Origin: Mycolicibacterium mengxianglii | Lineage (GTDB): Bacteria; Actinomycetota; Actinomycetes; Mycobacteriales; Mycobacteriaceae | Assembly: GCF_015710575.1 (NCBI RefSeq) | Contig: NZ_CP065373.1 | Coordinates: forward strand, 3,286,001 to 3,350,000 | Length of the DNA stretch: 64,000 nucleotides | Reading direction: 5' to 3' | In this document: one piece after another, positions 31,727 to 41,817 of the stretch | Layout: each line of letters begins with the position of its first letter | Numbering within the stretch: the first letter of the stretch is position 1 | Made by a program: the position numbers and the translations under genes | Notes under the pieces: model-generated | What the model was told of the DNA's origin: nothing | The model's database searches: none | The model's input: the letters and a program-made list of their open reading frames with translations, nothing else

Positions 31727-32772
31727 AGCGAATGCACCAGTGCCACCACGTCCGTCAGCACGCCGGGATCGGTGGCAGGCAGCACCCCGTGCCCCAGGTT
31801 GAAGATGTGCCCGGCCGCGCCGGCAGCCACAGCCTGCCGGCCGTCCTCGACCACCGCGCGCGCACTGCGCTCCACGACGTCCCAGCCTGCCAGCAGCACC
31901 ACGGGGTCGAGATTGCCCTGCAGGGCCGTGCCCGGGCGAACCCGGGTGGCAGCGTCACGTAACGACGTACGCCAATCGACGCCGACCACGTCCGCGCCGG
32001 CTTCGGCCATGGCGCCCAGAAGCTCAGCCGTGCCCACCCCGAAGTGCGTCATCGGCACCCCGGCCTCGGCGAGGGTGGCCAGCACCCGCGACGAATGCGG
32101 CAACACGTACCTGCGGTAGTCGGCCAGCGACAGCGTGCCGGCCCACGAGTCGAACACCTGGATGGCGTCCACACCGGCGGCCACCTGTACCTGCAGGAAC
32201 GCGATGGTGATGTCGGTCAGCGCGGTCATCAGCGCATTCCAGGTCTCCGGTTCGCCCAGCATCATCGCTTTGGTGCGGTCGTGATGCTTACTCGGGCCGC
32301 CCTCCACCAGGTAGGACGCCAGCGTGAACGGCGCTCCGGCGAAACCGATCAGCGGAACCTCGCCCAACTCCGCGACCAACAGGGACACCGCGTCCGACAC
32401 CGGCGCCACCTGCTGCGGGTCGAGCGGTTTGACGGCGGCCACATCGGCGGCGGTGCGGATCGGGTTGGCGATCACCGGACCCACATCGGGCACGATGTCC
32501 AGGTCGATGCCGGCGCCACGCAGGGGCACCACGATGTCGGAGAACAGGATCGCGGCATCAACACGATGCCTGCGGATCGGCTGCAGCGTGATCTCACAGA
32601 CCAGTTCCGCATCGAAACAGGCGTCCAGCATCCGGTGGCTGGCCCGCAGTTCCCGGTATTCCGGCAGCGAACGGCCGGCCTGGCGCATGAACCACACCGG
32701 CACCCGAGCCGGGGTACGGCCGGTGGCGGCGGCCAAATAGGGCGACTCGGGCAGCTCACGACGGGTATTCAT
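31723..32772 (-). CDS. hemE: uroporphyrinogen decarboxylase HemE
   Basis: 349 residues, full length. Substrate-binding N-terminus [20 protein letters not shown] and the [32 protein letters not shown] and [12 protein letters not shown] blocks are all present. It removes four acetate carboxylates from uroporphyrinogen III to give coproporphyrinogen III. First gene of the hemE-hemY-hemQ operon. The start is ATG 32772 ([12 protein letters not shown]); a longer frame upstream is unlikely. The enoyl-CoA hydratase gene (echA15) that lies beside hemE in M. tuberculosis is absent. Confidence 0.97.
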   Translation of the reverse strand: MNTRRELPESPYLAAATGRTPARVPVWFMRQAGRSLPEYRELRASHRMLDACFDAELVCEITLQPIRRHRVDAAILFSDIVVPLRGAGIDLDIVPDVGPVIANPIRTAADVAAVKPLDPQQVAPVSDAVSLLVAELGEVPLIGFAGAPFTLASYLVEGGPSKHHDRTKAMMLGEPETWNALMTALTDITIAFLQVQVAAGVDAIQVFDSWAGTLSLADYRRYVLPHSSRVLATLAEAGVPMTHFGVGTAELLGAMAEAGADVVGVDWRTSLRDAATRVRPGTALQGNLDPVVLLAGWDVVERSARAVVEDGRQAVAAGAAGHIFNLGHGVLPATDPGVLTDVVALVHSL

Positions 32773-32874
32773 CGCGCTCCATGCTGCCACTGCGACGCGG
32801 CACCACCCAAACGGCGCCGATCCGCGTTCTGCGCCGACGCGGCGCGCCTGCGCCCCTTGCCCGGCCCGGCGGTC

Positions 32875-32880
32875 TAGCGT
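32875..32880 (+). promoter_or_regulatory. -10 box, likely leaderless start of the DUF3000 gene
   Basis: TAGCGT ends six bases before the GTG at 32887, leaving no room for a ribosome binding site. Confidence 0.45.
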
Positions 32881-32886
32881 CGATGT

Positions 32887-33468
32887 GTGACAGTGGGTGA
32901 GCCTGCAGAATTCCGGGTGGCGGTGGAGGCGATGGGCGCTGCCACAGTGCGACCGGAAATCGAGCTGGGCCCGATCCGGCCGCCACAGCGACTGGCCCCG
33001 TTCAGTTACGCCGTGGGCGCCGAAGTCAAACACCCCGACACCGGCGAGGTCCCCGAGGCTTCCGACGGAGATGCCTTCGGCAGGCTGATCCTGTTACACG
33101 ATCCCGACGGCTCCGAGGCCTGGGACGGCACGATGCGACTGGTCGCCTACATCCAGGCCGACCTCGACTCCAGCGAGGCCATCGATCCACTGTTGCCCGA
33201 GGTGGCGTGGAGCTGGCTGGTCGAGGCGCTGGAATCGCGCTCCGAGCACGTCACCGCCCTGGGCGGCACGGTCACGGCGACGACCTCGGTGCGCTACGGC
33301 GACATCTCCGGACCGCCGCGCGCCCATCAGCTGGAGCTGCGGGCATCCTGGACTGCCACCTCGCTGGATCTCGGCACCCACGTGCAGGCATTCTGCGAGG
33401 TGCTCGAGCACGCGGCGGGACTTCCGCCCGTCGGTGTCACCGACCTCGGATCCCGGTCCCGCGTCTGA
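32887..33468 (+). CDS. DUF3000 family protein
   Basis: 193 residues. Conserved segments [54 protein letters not shown] and [20 protein letters not shown] characterise the actinobacteria-specific DUF3000 family (Rv2680). No catalytic motif, membrane helix or signal peptide. The gene is almost always next to an RNase D gene, here with only one base between stop and start, so the pair is expected to work together; RNA metabolism is an inference. GTG start, probably leaderless. Confidence 0.92.
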   Translation: MTVGEPAEFRVAVEAMGAATVRPEIELGPIRPPQRLAPFSYAVGAEVKHPDTGEVPEASDGDAFGRLILLHDPDGSEAWDGTMRLVAYIQADLDSSEAIDPLLPEVAWSWLVEALESRSEHVTALGGTVTATTSVRYGDISGPPRAHQLELRASWTATSLDLGTHVQAFCEVLEHAAGLPPVGVTDLGSRSRV

Positions 33469-33469
33469 G

Positions 33470-34744
33470 ATGACGGCGCCCGACTCCGACTCCGACCCCG
33501 ACTCCAGCCCCGAGTCCGTCCCCGAACCCGTTCCGTTGACCGCACCGGCCGACGGCGTTCCCGAACTGTCGGTGACCAGGTACGACATCGCTTCCGCCGC
33601 AGAGCTTCTCGCTGGCGGCACCGGGCCGTTCGCCGTCGACGCCGAACGCGCATCCGGCTTCAAGTACTCCAACCGCGCCTATCTGATCCAGATCCGCCGC
33701 GCCGGTGCGGGCACCGTCCTGATCGATCCGGTGAGCCACGGCGGTGACTCCCTGGAGGTACTGCGACCGGTTGCCGACGTGCTGGGCACCGATGAGTGGA
33801 TCTTGCACGCCGCCGACCAGGACCTGCCGTGTCTGGCCGAGGTGGGGATGCGACCACCCGCGCTCTACGACACTGAGCTCGCCGGGCGCCTCGCCGGATT
33901 CGAGCGGGTGAATCTGGCGGCGATGGTGGCCCGGCTGCTCGGGCTCGGTCTGGCCAAGGGGCACGGGGCGGCCGACTGGTCCAAACGCCCGCTGCCCGCC
34001 GAGTGGCTGAACTACGCCGCTCTCGACGTCGAGGTCCTCATCGAACTGCGCGCAGCAGTCGCCGGGGTGCTCGATGAGCAGGGCAAGTCGGACTGGGCCG
34101 CCCAGGAGTTCGACCACCTACGGAACTATGAGGCGGCGCCGACGCGCCGGGACCGCTGGCGCCGGACCTCCGGCATCCACAAGGTACGCAATCCGCGCGC
34201 GCTGGCGGCCGTGCGAGAGCTGTGGACGGTGCGCGACGAGATCGCCCGCCGCCGCGATATCGCGCCCGGCCGGATCCTGCCCGACACCGCGATCATCAGT
34301 GCCGCCCAAGCGGATCCGAAGACCGTCGAGGAGCTGACGAAGTTACCGGTGTTCAGCGGACCCAAGCAGCGCCGCAACGCCGGCGTCTGGTTGGAGGCGT
34401 TGCGCACGGCGCGGGAGAACCCCGCACCGCCGGCCAATGAGCCGACCAACGGGCCGCCGCCTCCCGTGCGGTGGAGCAAACGTAAACCGGAAGCCGCCGC
34501 CCGCCTCGAAGCAGCCCGCGCCGCGCTGTCGGTGCTGTCCGAACGGGTCACAGTGCCCACCGAGAACCTGGTTTCGCCTGATCTGGTGCGCCGGCTGTGC
34601 TGGGACTGGCACAGCCCTGCCAACCCGGATGAGATCGCCCCGGCGATCGACGAGTTCTTGCGCGACGGGGGTGCCCGCCCGTGGCAGCGGGAGCTGACGG
34701 TACCGGTGCTGGCCACCGCGTTGACCCCTGCACCGACCGCCTGA
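33470..34744 (+). CDS. ribonuclease D-like 3'-5' exonuclease with HRDC domain
   Basis: 424 residues. An acidic, low-complexity N-terminus (DSDSDPDSSPESVPEPVP) precedes a DEDD-Y exonuclease domain: FAVDAERASGFKY (DxE), LHAADQDLPCLAEVG, LYDTELAGRLAGF, and YAALDVEVLIEL (Tyr-x3-Asp). An HRDC domain follows (ALAAVRELWTVRDEIARRRD, then KLPVFSG). It trims RNA 3' ends, including tRNA and other small RNAs. ATG 33470 is chosen. It matches Rv2681 and is coupled to DUF3000. Confidence 0.94.
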   Translation: MTAPDSDSDPDSSPESVPEPVPLTAPADGVPELSVTRYDIASAAELLAGGTGPFAVDAERASGFKYSNRAYLIQIRRAGAGTVLIDPVSHGGDSLEVLRPVADVLGTDEWILHAADQDLPCLAEVGMRPPALYDTELAGRLAGFERVNLAAMVARLLGLGLAKGHGAADWSKRPLPAEWLNYAALDVEVLIELRAAVAGVLDEQGKSDWAAQEFDHLRNYEAAPTRRDRWRRTSGIHKVRNPRALAAVRELWTVRDEIARRRDIAPGRILPDTAIISAAQADPKTVEELTKLPVFSGPKQRRNAGVWLEALRTARENPAPPANEPTNGPPPPVRWSKRKPEAAARLEAARAALSVLSERVTVPTENLVSPDLVRRLCWDWHSPANPDEIAPAIDEFLRDGGARPWQRELTVPVLATALTPAPTA

Positions 34745-34758
34745 GGAAGCGAGCGAAG

Positions 34759-35259
34759 TTGGCCGAGAAGAAGGAAACCCACCAGGAACGCGAGCGGCAA
34801 CGCTTCGCCGACCGGGTGCTCAGCGCCGCCGAGGACGCGGTGTACTGGGCGATCGCCGTCATTCTGGTGGCGGGTGCAGTGGCATTGCTGGTGGCGCAGG
34901 TCCGCACCATGTTCACTCTGCTCGACGCCCCGACCAGCACCGTCATGCTCGAACTGCTCGACGGGGTGCTGCTGATCTTCATCTTCGTCGAACTGCTCTA
35001 CGCGGTGCGCACCAGTCTGCGCTCCCACGAGATCGTCGCCGAACCGTTCCTGATCGTCGGCATCCTGGCCTGCATCAAGGAGATCGTCGTGCAGTCGGTG
35101 GAAGCGGCCAAGATCATCCACGAGGGCCCGGAGTTCGCCCGCGCCATCGTGCAGACCGGCGTGCTCGGCGCGTTGGTGTTGGTGCTGGCGGTCGCGGCGT
35201 TCGTACTGCGGGAACGGCGCCGCGACGTGACCACCGAGGCCGAAGCCACCGGCGACTGA
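34759..35259 (+). CDS. PsiE-like (phosphate-starvation-inducible) membrane protein
   Basis: 166 residues from a TTG at 34759 (LAEKKETHQERERQRF). A charged N-terminus is followed by four membrane helices: VYWAIAVILVAGAVALLVAQ, LELLDGVLLIFIFVELLY, AEPFLIVGILACIKEIVVQS and TGVLGALVLVLAVAAFVL. The EPFLIVGILACIKEI block is typical of the PsiE family. The role is not established; in E. coli PsiE responds to phosphate starvation. It follows RNase D by 14 bases and is convergent with dxs, 12 bases away. Confidence 0.8.
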   Translation: MAEKKETHQERERQRFADRVLSAAEDAVYWAIAVILVAGAVALLVAQVRTMFTLLDAPTSTVMLELLDGVLLIFIFVELLYAVRTSLRSHEIVAEPFLIVGILACIKEIVVQSVEAAKIIHEGPEFARAIVQTGVLGALVLVLAVAAFVLRERRRDVTTEAEATGD

Positions 35260-35271
35260 CCCCCTCCGGGG

Positions 35272-37185
35272 CTAGTCGAGGCGTTCGCTGACCGACGACT
35301 CGTCCACCGAGTTGCCGAGCGCGGCAACCCAACCGGTGATCTGCCGGGCGATGTTCTGGTCCGTCAGGCCCATCTCGGTGAGCAACTGGCTGCGCGAGGC
35401 ATGTACCTGGAACTCCTGTGGCACTCCGATATCGCGGCACGGCACATCGATCTCGTTGCGCCGCAACACCGCCGACACCGCAGAACCGATACCGCCGGCC
35501 AAGCCGTTGTCCTCCAGCGTCACCACCAGCTTGTGTGCGGCGGCGAGCTCGTTGATGACGGCTGGGATCGGCAGCACCCAACGCGGATCGACCACCGTCA
35601 CACCGATGCCCTGGTTGCGCAGCCGCTCGGCCACCGCCAGCGCCATCGAGGCAAACGGCCCCACAGCCACCACCAGGACGTCCTCGGACAAGCCGTCGGC
35701 GGGCACCGCCAGGACATCCACCCCGGAGCGCCGCTCGATCGCAGGAATGTCTTCGCCCACATCGCCTTTGGGGAATCGCAACGCGGTGGGGCCGTCCTTG
35801 ACGGCCACCGCCTCCCGCAGTTCCTCACGCAGCGTGGCGCCGTCGCGCGGTGCTGCGACCCGGATGCCGGGCACGATGCCGAGGATCGACAGGTCCCACA
35901 TCCCGTTGTGGCTGGCGCCGTCCGGGCCGGTGATTCCGGCACGGTCGAGCACTATGGTGACCGGCAACTGGTGCAGCGCAACATCCATCATCAGCTGGTC
36001 GAACGCCCGGTTGAGGAAGGTCGCGTAGATCGCCACCACCGGATGCAGCCCGCCCATGGCCAGCCCCGCGGCTGAGGTCATGGCGTGCTGTTCGGCGATG
36101 CCGACGTCGAAGAGCCGGTCCGGGAATCGCTGACCGAACGCCGAGAGCCCGGTGGGTCCCGGCATCGCCGCAGTGATCGCCACGATGTCGCGACGCTTCT
36201 TGGCCAGCTTGATCAACTCGTCGGAGAACGCCGCCGTCCATCCCGGTGCGGACACCGTGGTGGCCAGACCGGTGAGGGGATCGATGATGCCGGTGGCGTG
36301 CATCAACTCGGCTTCATCGTTCTCGGCCGGCCCGTACCCCATGCCCTTGCGGGTGGCGACGTGCACGATCACCGGGGCGTTGAAACCGCGGGCACTGCGC
36401 AACGCCGTCTCCACGGCGTGTTCGTCGTGACCGTCGATGGGGCCGACGTACTTGACGCCCAGATCGGTGAACATCACCTGCGGCGAGACGGCGTCTTTGA
36501 TGCCGGCCTTGACGCTGTGCATGCACTGGTAGCAGAACTCGCCGATGACAGGCATCCCGCGCACCGCGCCGCGACCCTTCTCCAGCAGTCGCTCGTAACC
36601 GGGCTGCAGTCGCAGGTGTGCCAGGTGGTCCGCCAACCCACCTATGGTGGGCGCATAGCTGCGGCCGTTGTCGTTGACGACGATCACCACCGGACGCCCC
36701 GAGGCGGCGATGTTGTTCAGGGCCTCCCAGCACATGCCGCCGGTGAGCGCACCGTCACCGACGACAGCCACCACGTGGCGGTTGCGATGCCCGGTGAGTT
36801 CGAATGCCTTGGCCAGGCCGTCGGCATAGGACAGCGCCGAAGACGCGTGGCTGGACTCGACCCAATCGTGTTCGCTCTCGCTGCGGCACGGATAACCCGA
36901 CAACCCGTCCTTCTTGCGCAGGCTGTCGAACTCCTCGCAACGGCCGGTGAGCATCTTGTGCACATACGCCTGATGCCCGGTGTCGAAGATGATCGGATCG
37001 TGGGGCGAGTCGAATACCCGGTGCAAGGCCAACGTCAGTTCGACAACACCCAGGTTCGGGCCCAGGTGGCCGCCGGTGGCAGCGACCTTGTGGACCAGGA
37101 ACTCACGAATCTCGTGAGCCAGGTCACTTAGCTGGGACTGCGAAAGGTGCTGCAGATCAGCGGGACCGCGGATCTGTTCAAGCAT
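35272..37185 (-). CDS. dxs: 1-deoxy-D-xylulose-5-phosphate synthase
   Basis: 637 residues, full length Dxs. The thiamine-diphosphate motif is [20 protein letters not shown]-terminal [19 protein letters not shown] and the [16 protein letters not shown] region, and the pyrimidine-domain [19 protein letters not shown] with [12 protein letters not shown]. It condenses pyruvate and glyceraldehyde 3-phosphate, the first step of the MEP isoprenoid pathway that feeds decaprenyl phosphate, the lipid carrier used by AftC. ATG 37185 start. Matches Rv2682c (dxs1). Confidence 0.97.
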   Translation of the reverse strand: MLEQIRGPADLQHLSQSQLSDLAHEIREFLVHKVAATGGHLGPNLGVVELTLALHRVFDSPHDPIIFDTGHQAYVHKMLTGRCEEFDSLRKKDGLSGYPCRSESEHDWVESSHASSALSYADGLAKAFELTGHRNRHVVAVVGDGALTGGMCWEALNNIAASGRPVVIVVNDNGRSYAPTIGGLADHLAHLRLQPGYERLLEKGRGAVRGMPVIGEFCYQCMHSVKAGIKDAVSPQVMFTDLGVKYVGPIDGHDEHAVETALRSARGFNAPVIVHVATRKGMGYGPAENDEAELMHATGIIDPLTGLATTVSAPGWTAAFSDELIKLAKKRRDIVAITAAMPGPTGLSAFGQRFPDRLFDVGIAEQHAMTSAAGLAMGGLHPVVAIYATFLNRAFDQLMMDVALHQLPVTIVLDRAGITGPDGASHNGMWDLSILGIVPGIRVAAPRDGATLREELREAVAVKDGPTALRFPKGDVGEDIPAIERRSGVDVLAVPADGLSEDVLVVAVGPFASMALAVAERLRNQGIGVTVVDPRWVLPIPAVINELAAAHKLVVTLEDNGLAGGIGSAVSAVLRRNEIDVPCRDIGVPQEFQVHASRSQLLTEMGLTDQNIARQITGWVAALGNSVDESSVSERLD

Positions 37186-37213
37186 CTGGTCAGTCTACGC
37201 ACCGCACTCCGGA

Positions 37214-38491
37214 TCAGTCGCGACGAGCCTGGTACACATCGGGCACGCCGTCGTGATCATCGTCACTGGTTTCGCTCTCCGCGATCCGGCGGTACACCCG
37301 ATTGCGGCTCAGCAACAGCCCGGCAGCCAAGACACCTGCGATGACAGAGCCCAGCAGCACACCGATCTTGACGTCCGCGCCCGCCGGGGTGCCGTAACCG
37401 AACGCCAGCTCCCCGATCAGCAGCGACACCGTGAACCCGATCCCGCCGAGAAGGGAGACGCCGAGCACGTCGCGCTTGGCCAGGCCGTCGCCGAGTTCGG
37501 CGCGGGTGAACCTGGCCAGCAGCAACGTCGTCGCCACGATCCCGACGGGTTTGCCGATCACCAGCCCGGCCAACACTCCCAGAGTCACCGGGTGGGTGAG
37601 CGCGTCAGCGAACCCGGACAACCCGCCGACGGTGACCCCGGCGGCGAAGAAGGCGAACACCGGCACCGCCACACCCGCCGACAGCGGTCGCAGCAGATGC
37701 TCATAATGCTCGGCTGCGCTGTGTTTGCCCAACACCGGAACCGTGAACCCGAGCACCACCCCGGCCACCGTGGCATGCACGCCGCTGGCGTGCATCAACG
37801 CCCAGGCAACAGCGCCCAGCGGCAACAGGATCCACCACTTGCCGAAGCCCCGCTGCACGGCCAGGCCGAACAGCGCGATGGGCACGACGGCCAGCGCCAG
37901 CGCCCCCGGGACCAGCTCGTCGGTGTAGAAGACCGCGATCACGGTGATGGCCAGCAGGTCGTCGACCACGGCCAGGGTGAGCAGGAAGGTGCGCAACGCG
38001 CTGGGCAGGTTGGTCGAGATCACCGCGAGCACCGCCAGCGCGAACGCGATATCGGTGGCGGTGGGGACCGCCCACCCGGCCAGCCCCTCCGGGGACTTCG
38101 TGCCCAATTGGACCGCGACGAAGATCGCCGCCGGCGCGATCATGCCGCCGACGGCCGCAATGATCGGCAGCGCTGCCCGCGCCGGGTCCCGCAGATCCCC
38201 GGCGACGAACTCCCGCTTGAGTTCCACGCCGACGACGAAGAAGAAGATCGCCAGCAGCCCATCGGCGGCCCACGCCGCCAGGGAGAGGTTCAGGTGTAGC
38301 GACTCCGGTCCCACCCGGAATTCCGAGATCTCGGTGTACAGGCCGGACCACGGGGAATTCGCCCAGATCAGCGCGGCCGCGGCGGCCACCAGGAGCAACA
38401 CCCCGCCGACGGTTTCCTGCCGCAGTATCGCGGCGATGCGTCGGGCTTCGGGCCACGATCCCCGAGAAAAGAGCCAGCTCGAATCGGACAC
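37214..38491 (-). CDS. nhaA: Na+/H+ antiporter NhaA
   Basis: 425 residues with about twelve membrane helices. The ion-binding pair sits in LTLAVVDDLLAITVIAVFYT (Asp-Asp), and VGVELKREFVAGDLRDP and GWAVPTATDIAFALAVLAV are NhaA signatures. It exports Na+ in exchange for H+ at alkaline pH. The start is GTG 38491 (VSDSSWLF) because AAGGAG stands about 8 bases upstream; ATG 38515 would put that site inside the gene. A short hydrophilic C-terminal tail (SETSDDDHDGVPDVYQAR) may be regulatory. An addition relative to the recalled tuberculosis order. Confidence 0.93.
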   Translation of the reverse strand: MSDSSWLFSRGSWPEARRIAAILRQETVGGVLLLVAAAAALIWANSPWSGLYTEISEFRVGPESLHLNLSLAAWAADGLLAIFFFVVGVELKREFVAGDLRDPARAALPIIAAVGGMIAPAAIFVAVQLGTKSPEGLAGWAVPTATDIAFALAVLAVISTNLPSALRTFLLTLAVVDDLLAITVIAVFYTDELVPGALALAVVPIALFGLAVQRGFGKWWILLPLGAVAWALMHASGVHATVAGVVLGFTVPVLGKHSAAEHYEHLLRPLSAGVAVPVFAFFAAGVTVGGLSGFADALTHPVTLGVLAGLVIGKPVGIVATTLLLARFTRAELGDGLAKRDVLGVSLLGGIGFTVSLLIGELAFGYGTPAGADVKIGVLLGSVIAGVLAAGLLLSRNRVYRRIAESETSDDDHDGVPDVYQARRD

Positions 38492-38567
38492 GGTGTCACT
38501 CCTTGGTGTCGGCATCACAAATGCACTGCCGACCAGACTTCCCGGCTCACCGCGTTCGACGCAGAGT

Positions 38568-39737
38568 CTACCGCGTCAGCAGTGCCACACACTCGACGTG
38601 GTGGGTCAGCGGGAAGGCGTCGAACACCGTCAACCGCTCCACGTGATAGCCGTGGCCGCGATACAGGCCGACGTCGCGGGCAAATGCCGCGGCCTCACAA
38701 CCGATGTGCACCACCCGCGGCACCCCCGCGGCGGCGATGGTGTCGATGATCTCCCGGCCGGCGCCGGTCCGCGGCGGATCCAGCACGGCCACATCGGCCG
38801 GGGTGCCGGCGTGGGCGAGCGCCCGTCGCACCGACTCGGTGACGAACTCGACCTGCGGCAGATCAGCCAGTGCCGTCCGGCCCGCCCGGGACGCCGACCG
38901 CGAGGTGTCGATGCTGACCACCTGCCCCTGCTCCCCCACTGATCCGGCCAGCGCGGCGGCGAAGACGCCGGCACCGCCGTACAGATCCCACGCCGTCATC
39001 CCCGGGCCGGCCGCCGCCCAGTCCGCGACCACCGCGCTGTACTGCGCGGCGGCATCCCGGTGGGCCTGCCAGAAGGCCGTCGCGGGCAGGTGCCAGGTCC
39101 GCTCACCCACCCGTTGGACCGCGTCGTAGTCACCTTCGATGGCGCGGGTGCGACGGTGCTGTCCGGCGCACACGACATGGCGTACGCCGTCGTCGTCGAC
39201 CACGACATGCACCTGATCCCCGCTGCGGATGCCGTCCTCGGGCAGGTCGGCCAACATCCCTTCGGGCAGCTGACCGCAACGCAGGTCGGTTACCAGCTCA
39301 GCGCTGTGGTAGCGGTGAAAGCCGGGCTTGCCGTCGGGCCCGGCTGCCAACCGCACCCGGGTGCGCCACCCGGTGGCGGCCCCGGAGCCGACGGGTTCAG
39401 CGCTGCCCGACCACTCATAACCGCCGAGGCGCTGCAGCTGGTTGGCCACCACGTCGCCTTTGATGGCCCGAAGGGCGGCCGGCTCGACGAAGGCCATATC
39501 GCAACAGCCGGATCCGTGTGCCCCGGCGATCGGGCACAGGGATGGCACCCGGTCGGCCGAGGCATCGACGACCTCGATGACCTCCGCGTGCCAATAGGAT
39601 CCGCGCTCGTCGGTGACCTGCACCCGCACGGTCTCCCCGGGCAGGGCGTAACGGACGAACACCACCCGGCCGTCGTGGCGGGCCACGCAGCTGCCGCCGT
39701 TGGCGGCCGCACCCACGGTCAACGTCAGTTCGGTCAT
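38568..39737 (-). CDS. TRAM-domain class I RNA (uracil-C5) methyltransferase
   Basis: 389 residues. An N-terminal TRAM domain (RVVFVRYALPGETVRVQVTD) is followed by a cysteine cluster (SLCPIAGAHGSGCCDMAF) that may bind an Fe-S centre, and a SAM-dependent methyltransferase domain with WDLYGGAGVFAAALAG (SAM loop), VAVLDPPRTGAGREI, and the catalytic VVHIGCEAAAFARD. This is the TrmA/RlmCD group, which methylates uridines in rRNA or tRNA. It matches Rv2689c. ATG 39737 overlaps the permease stop by ATGA. Confidence 0.92.
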   Translation of the reverse strand: MTELTLTVGAAANGGSCVARHDGRVVFVRYALPGETVRVQVTDERGSYWHAEVIEVVDASADRVPSLCPIAGAHGSGCCDMAFVEPAALRAIKGDVVANQLQRLGGYEWSGSAEPVGSGAATGWRTRVRLAAGPDGKPGFHRYHSAELVTDLRCGQLPEGMLADLPEDGIRSGDQVHVVVDDDGVRHVVCAGQHRRTRAIEGDYDAVQRVGERTWHLPATAFWQAHRDAAAQYSAVVADWAAAGPGMTAWDLYGGAGVFAAALAGSVGEQGQVVSIDTSRSASRAGRTALADLPQVEFVTESVRRALAHAGTPADVAVLDPPRTGAGREIIDTIAAAGVPRVVHIGCEAAAFARDVGLYRGHGYHVERLTVFDAFPLTHHVECVALLTR

Positions 39738-41731
39738 TCCAGGAAACCCCGGCGCGCGTCGCCCGGTGCCGACTGCGGCTGCAATGTTTTGAGTCGTTCG
39801 GACGAATTCAATTGCCACGGAACGGAAGTCACCATGACATTGGGTTCGAACAGTAACCGGCCCTTGAGCCGCAGGGCGCTCTGATTGTGCAGCACCTGCT
39901 CCCACCAATGACCGACGACATACTCAGGGATGAACACCGTGACGACAGTACGCGGCGATTCCCTGCCGATCCGCTTCACATAATCGAGCACCGGCCGGGT
40001 GATCTCGCGATACGGCGAGGCGATCACCTTCAGGGGCACCTTGACGTCGCTTTCCTCCCACTTGTGCACCAACTCCCGGGTTTCGGCGTCGTCGACGCTG
40101 ACGGTGATGGCTTCCAGCACGTCCGGGCGGGTGGCCCGGGCGTAGGCCAGCGCGCGCAGCGTGGGCAGATGCAGTTTGGACACCAGCACCACAGCGTGGT
40201 TGCGGCTGGGCAGCACCACCCCGCCCTCCTGCTCGGCCTCCTGCTCGGCCAACTCACGCGCCACCGTCTCGTAGTGGCGATGGATCAGCTTCATCATCAC
40301 GAACAGCGCGGTCATCGCGACGATGGCTATCCAGGCGCCGGCGGCGAATTTGGTGACCAGCACCACCACCAACACTGCCCCGGTGCACAGGAACCCGACG
40401 GTGTTGACCACCCGCGAACGCACCATCCTGCTGCGGATCTGCTCGTCGGACTCGGTGCGCAACAACCGGGTCCAGTGCCGCACCATGCCGATCTGGCTGA
40501 GGGTGAACGACACGAACACCCCCACGATGTAGAGCTGGATCAGCGCGGTGACCTCGGCGCCGAACGCCACGATGAACGCGATCGCGGCCAGCGCGAGAAA
40601 CAGGATGCCGTTGGAGAACGCCAGCCGGTCCCCGCGGGTGTGCAACTGTCGGGGCAGATAACGATCCTGGGCCAGAATCGATCCCAGCACCGGGAAGCCG
40701 TTGAACGCGGTGTTCGCCGCCAGGACCAGGATCAACGCGGTAACGATGGTCAGCAGCACAAACCCCAGGTGGAAGCTGCCGAACACTGTCTGGGCCAGCT
40801 GTGCGATCAGCGTCTTCTGCTGATAACCGGCCGGCGCCCCTTCCAGTTGCGTCGTCGGATCCTCGACGATCTGGACGCCGACCTTCTCCGCCAGCACGAT
40901 GATGCCCAACAGCAACGCCACCGAGATGCCGCCGAGCATCAGCAGGGTGGTTGCGGCGTTGCGGGACTTCGGCTTCCGGAACGCCGGCACACCATTGCTG
41001 ATCGCTTCCACACCGGTGAGCGCCGCACATCCCGACGAGAACGATCTGGCGACCAGAAACACCAGCGCAAAGCCCAGCACGTCGCCGTGTTCGGCGTGCA
41101 TCTCGAAGCCGGCGGATTCGGCCTGCAACGGATCCCCCAGCACATAGATCCGGAACAATCCGTAGCCGAGCATCAGGAACATCCCGAGGATGAAGCCGTA
41201 GGTGGGGATGGCGAACGCGGTGCCGGACTCGCGGATCCCGCGCAGGTTCATCGCCATCAACAGCAGGATGGCCGCCACCGCGAACAGCACCTTGTGTTGG
41301 GCGACGAACGGCACGGCCGAACCGATGTTCGACATGGCCGAGGCCATCGAGACCGCGACCGTGAGGATGTAGTCCACCAGCAGCGCACTGGCCACCGTCA
41401 GGCCCGCGGCGGGCCCCAGGTTGGTGGTCACCACCTCGTAGTCACCACCGCCAGAGGGGTAGGCGTGCACGTTCTGCCGGTAGCTGGCCACCACCACCAG
41501 CATCACGAACGCCACCGCCAGCCCGATCCACGGCGTCATCGAGTAGGCGGACAGACCCGCCACCGAGAGCACCAGGAAGATCTCTTCGGGCGCGTAGGCG
41601 ACCGACGACATGGCGTCGGAGGCGAACACCGGCAGCGCGATCCGCTTGGGCAGCAAGGTGTGCCCCATGCTGTCACTGCGGAACGGCCGACCCAGAACCA
41701 ACCGGCGCGCGGCGGTCGAAAGCTTGGACAC
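39734..41731 (-). CDS. APC-superfamily permease, KimA-like potassium importer with C-terminal USP-like domain
   Basis: About 665 residues. The first ~480 contain twelve membrane helices of the APC fold. LGRPFRSDSMGHTLLPKRIA then ASDAMSSVAYAPEEIFLVLS strongly resembles the start of the K+/H+ symporter KimA. The C-terminal ~180 residues (NHAVVLVSKLHLPTLRALAY, VVTVFIPEYVVGHWWEQVLH) form a soluble domain like the cyclic-di-AMP-binding tail of KimA. K+ transport is inference, supported by the divergent ceoBC pair 86 bases away. GTG 41731 is preferred; TTG 41752 is possible. Matches Rv2690c. Confidence 0.85.
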   Translation of the reverse strand: MSKLSTAARRLVLGRPFRSDSMGHTLLPKRIALPVFASDAMSSVAYAPEEIFLVLSVAGLSAYSMTPWIGLAVAFVMLVVVASYRQNVHAYPSGGGDYEVVTTNLGPAAGLTVASALLVDYILTVAVSMASAMSNIGSAVPFVAQHKVLFAVAAILLLMAMNLRGIRESGTAFAIPTYGFILGMFLMLGYGLFRIYVLGDPLQAESAGFEMHAEHGDVLGFALVFLVARSFSSGCAALTGVEAISNGVPAFRKPKSRNAATTLLMLGGISVALLLGIIVLAEKVGVQIVEDPTTQLEGAPAGYQQKTLIAQLAQTVFGSFHLGFVLLTIVTALILVLAANTAFNGFPVLGSILAQDRYLPRQLHTRGDRLAFSNGILFLALAAIAFIVAFGAEVTALIQLYIVGVFVSFTLSQIGMVRHWTRLLRTESDEQIRSRMVRSRVVNTVGFLCTGAVLVVVLVTKFAAGAWIAIVAMTALFVMMKLIHRHYETVARELAEQEAEQEGGVVLPSRNHAVVLVSKLHLPTLRALAYARATRPDVLEAITVSVDDAETRELVHKWEESDVKVPLKVIASPYREITRPVLDYVKRIGRESPRTVVTVFIPEYVVGHWWEQVLHNQSALRLKGRLLFEPNVMVTSVPWQLNSSERLKTLQPQSAPGDARRGFLE

Positions 41732-41817
41732 GAGGTCCAAGGGTATGCCCAAGCCCCGTTGGCGGTAGCGTTCCGCATACGGTCGGTCAACGTCCGACGC
41801 AGCCGAGAGGACGCCAG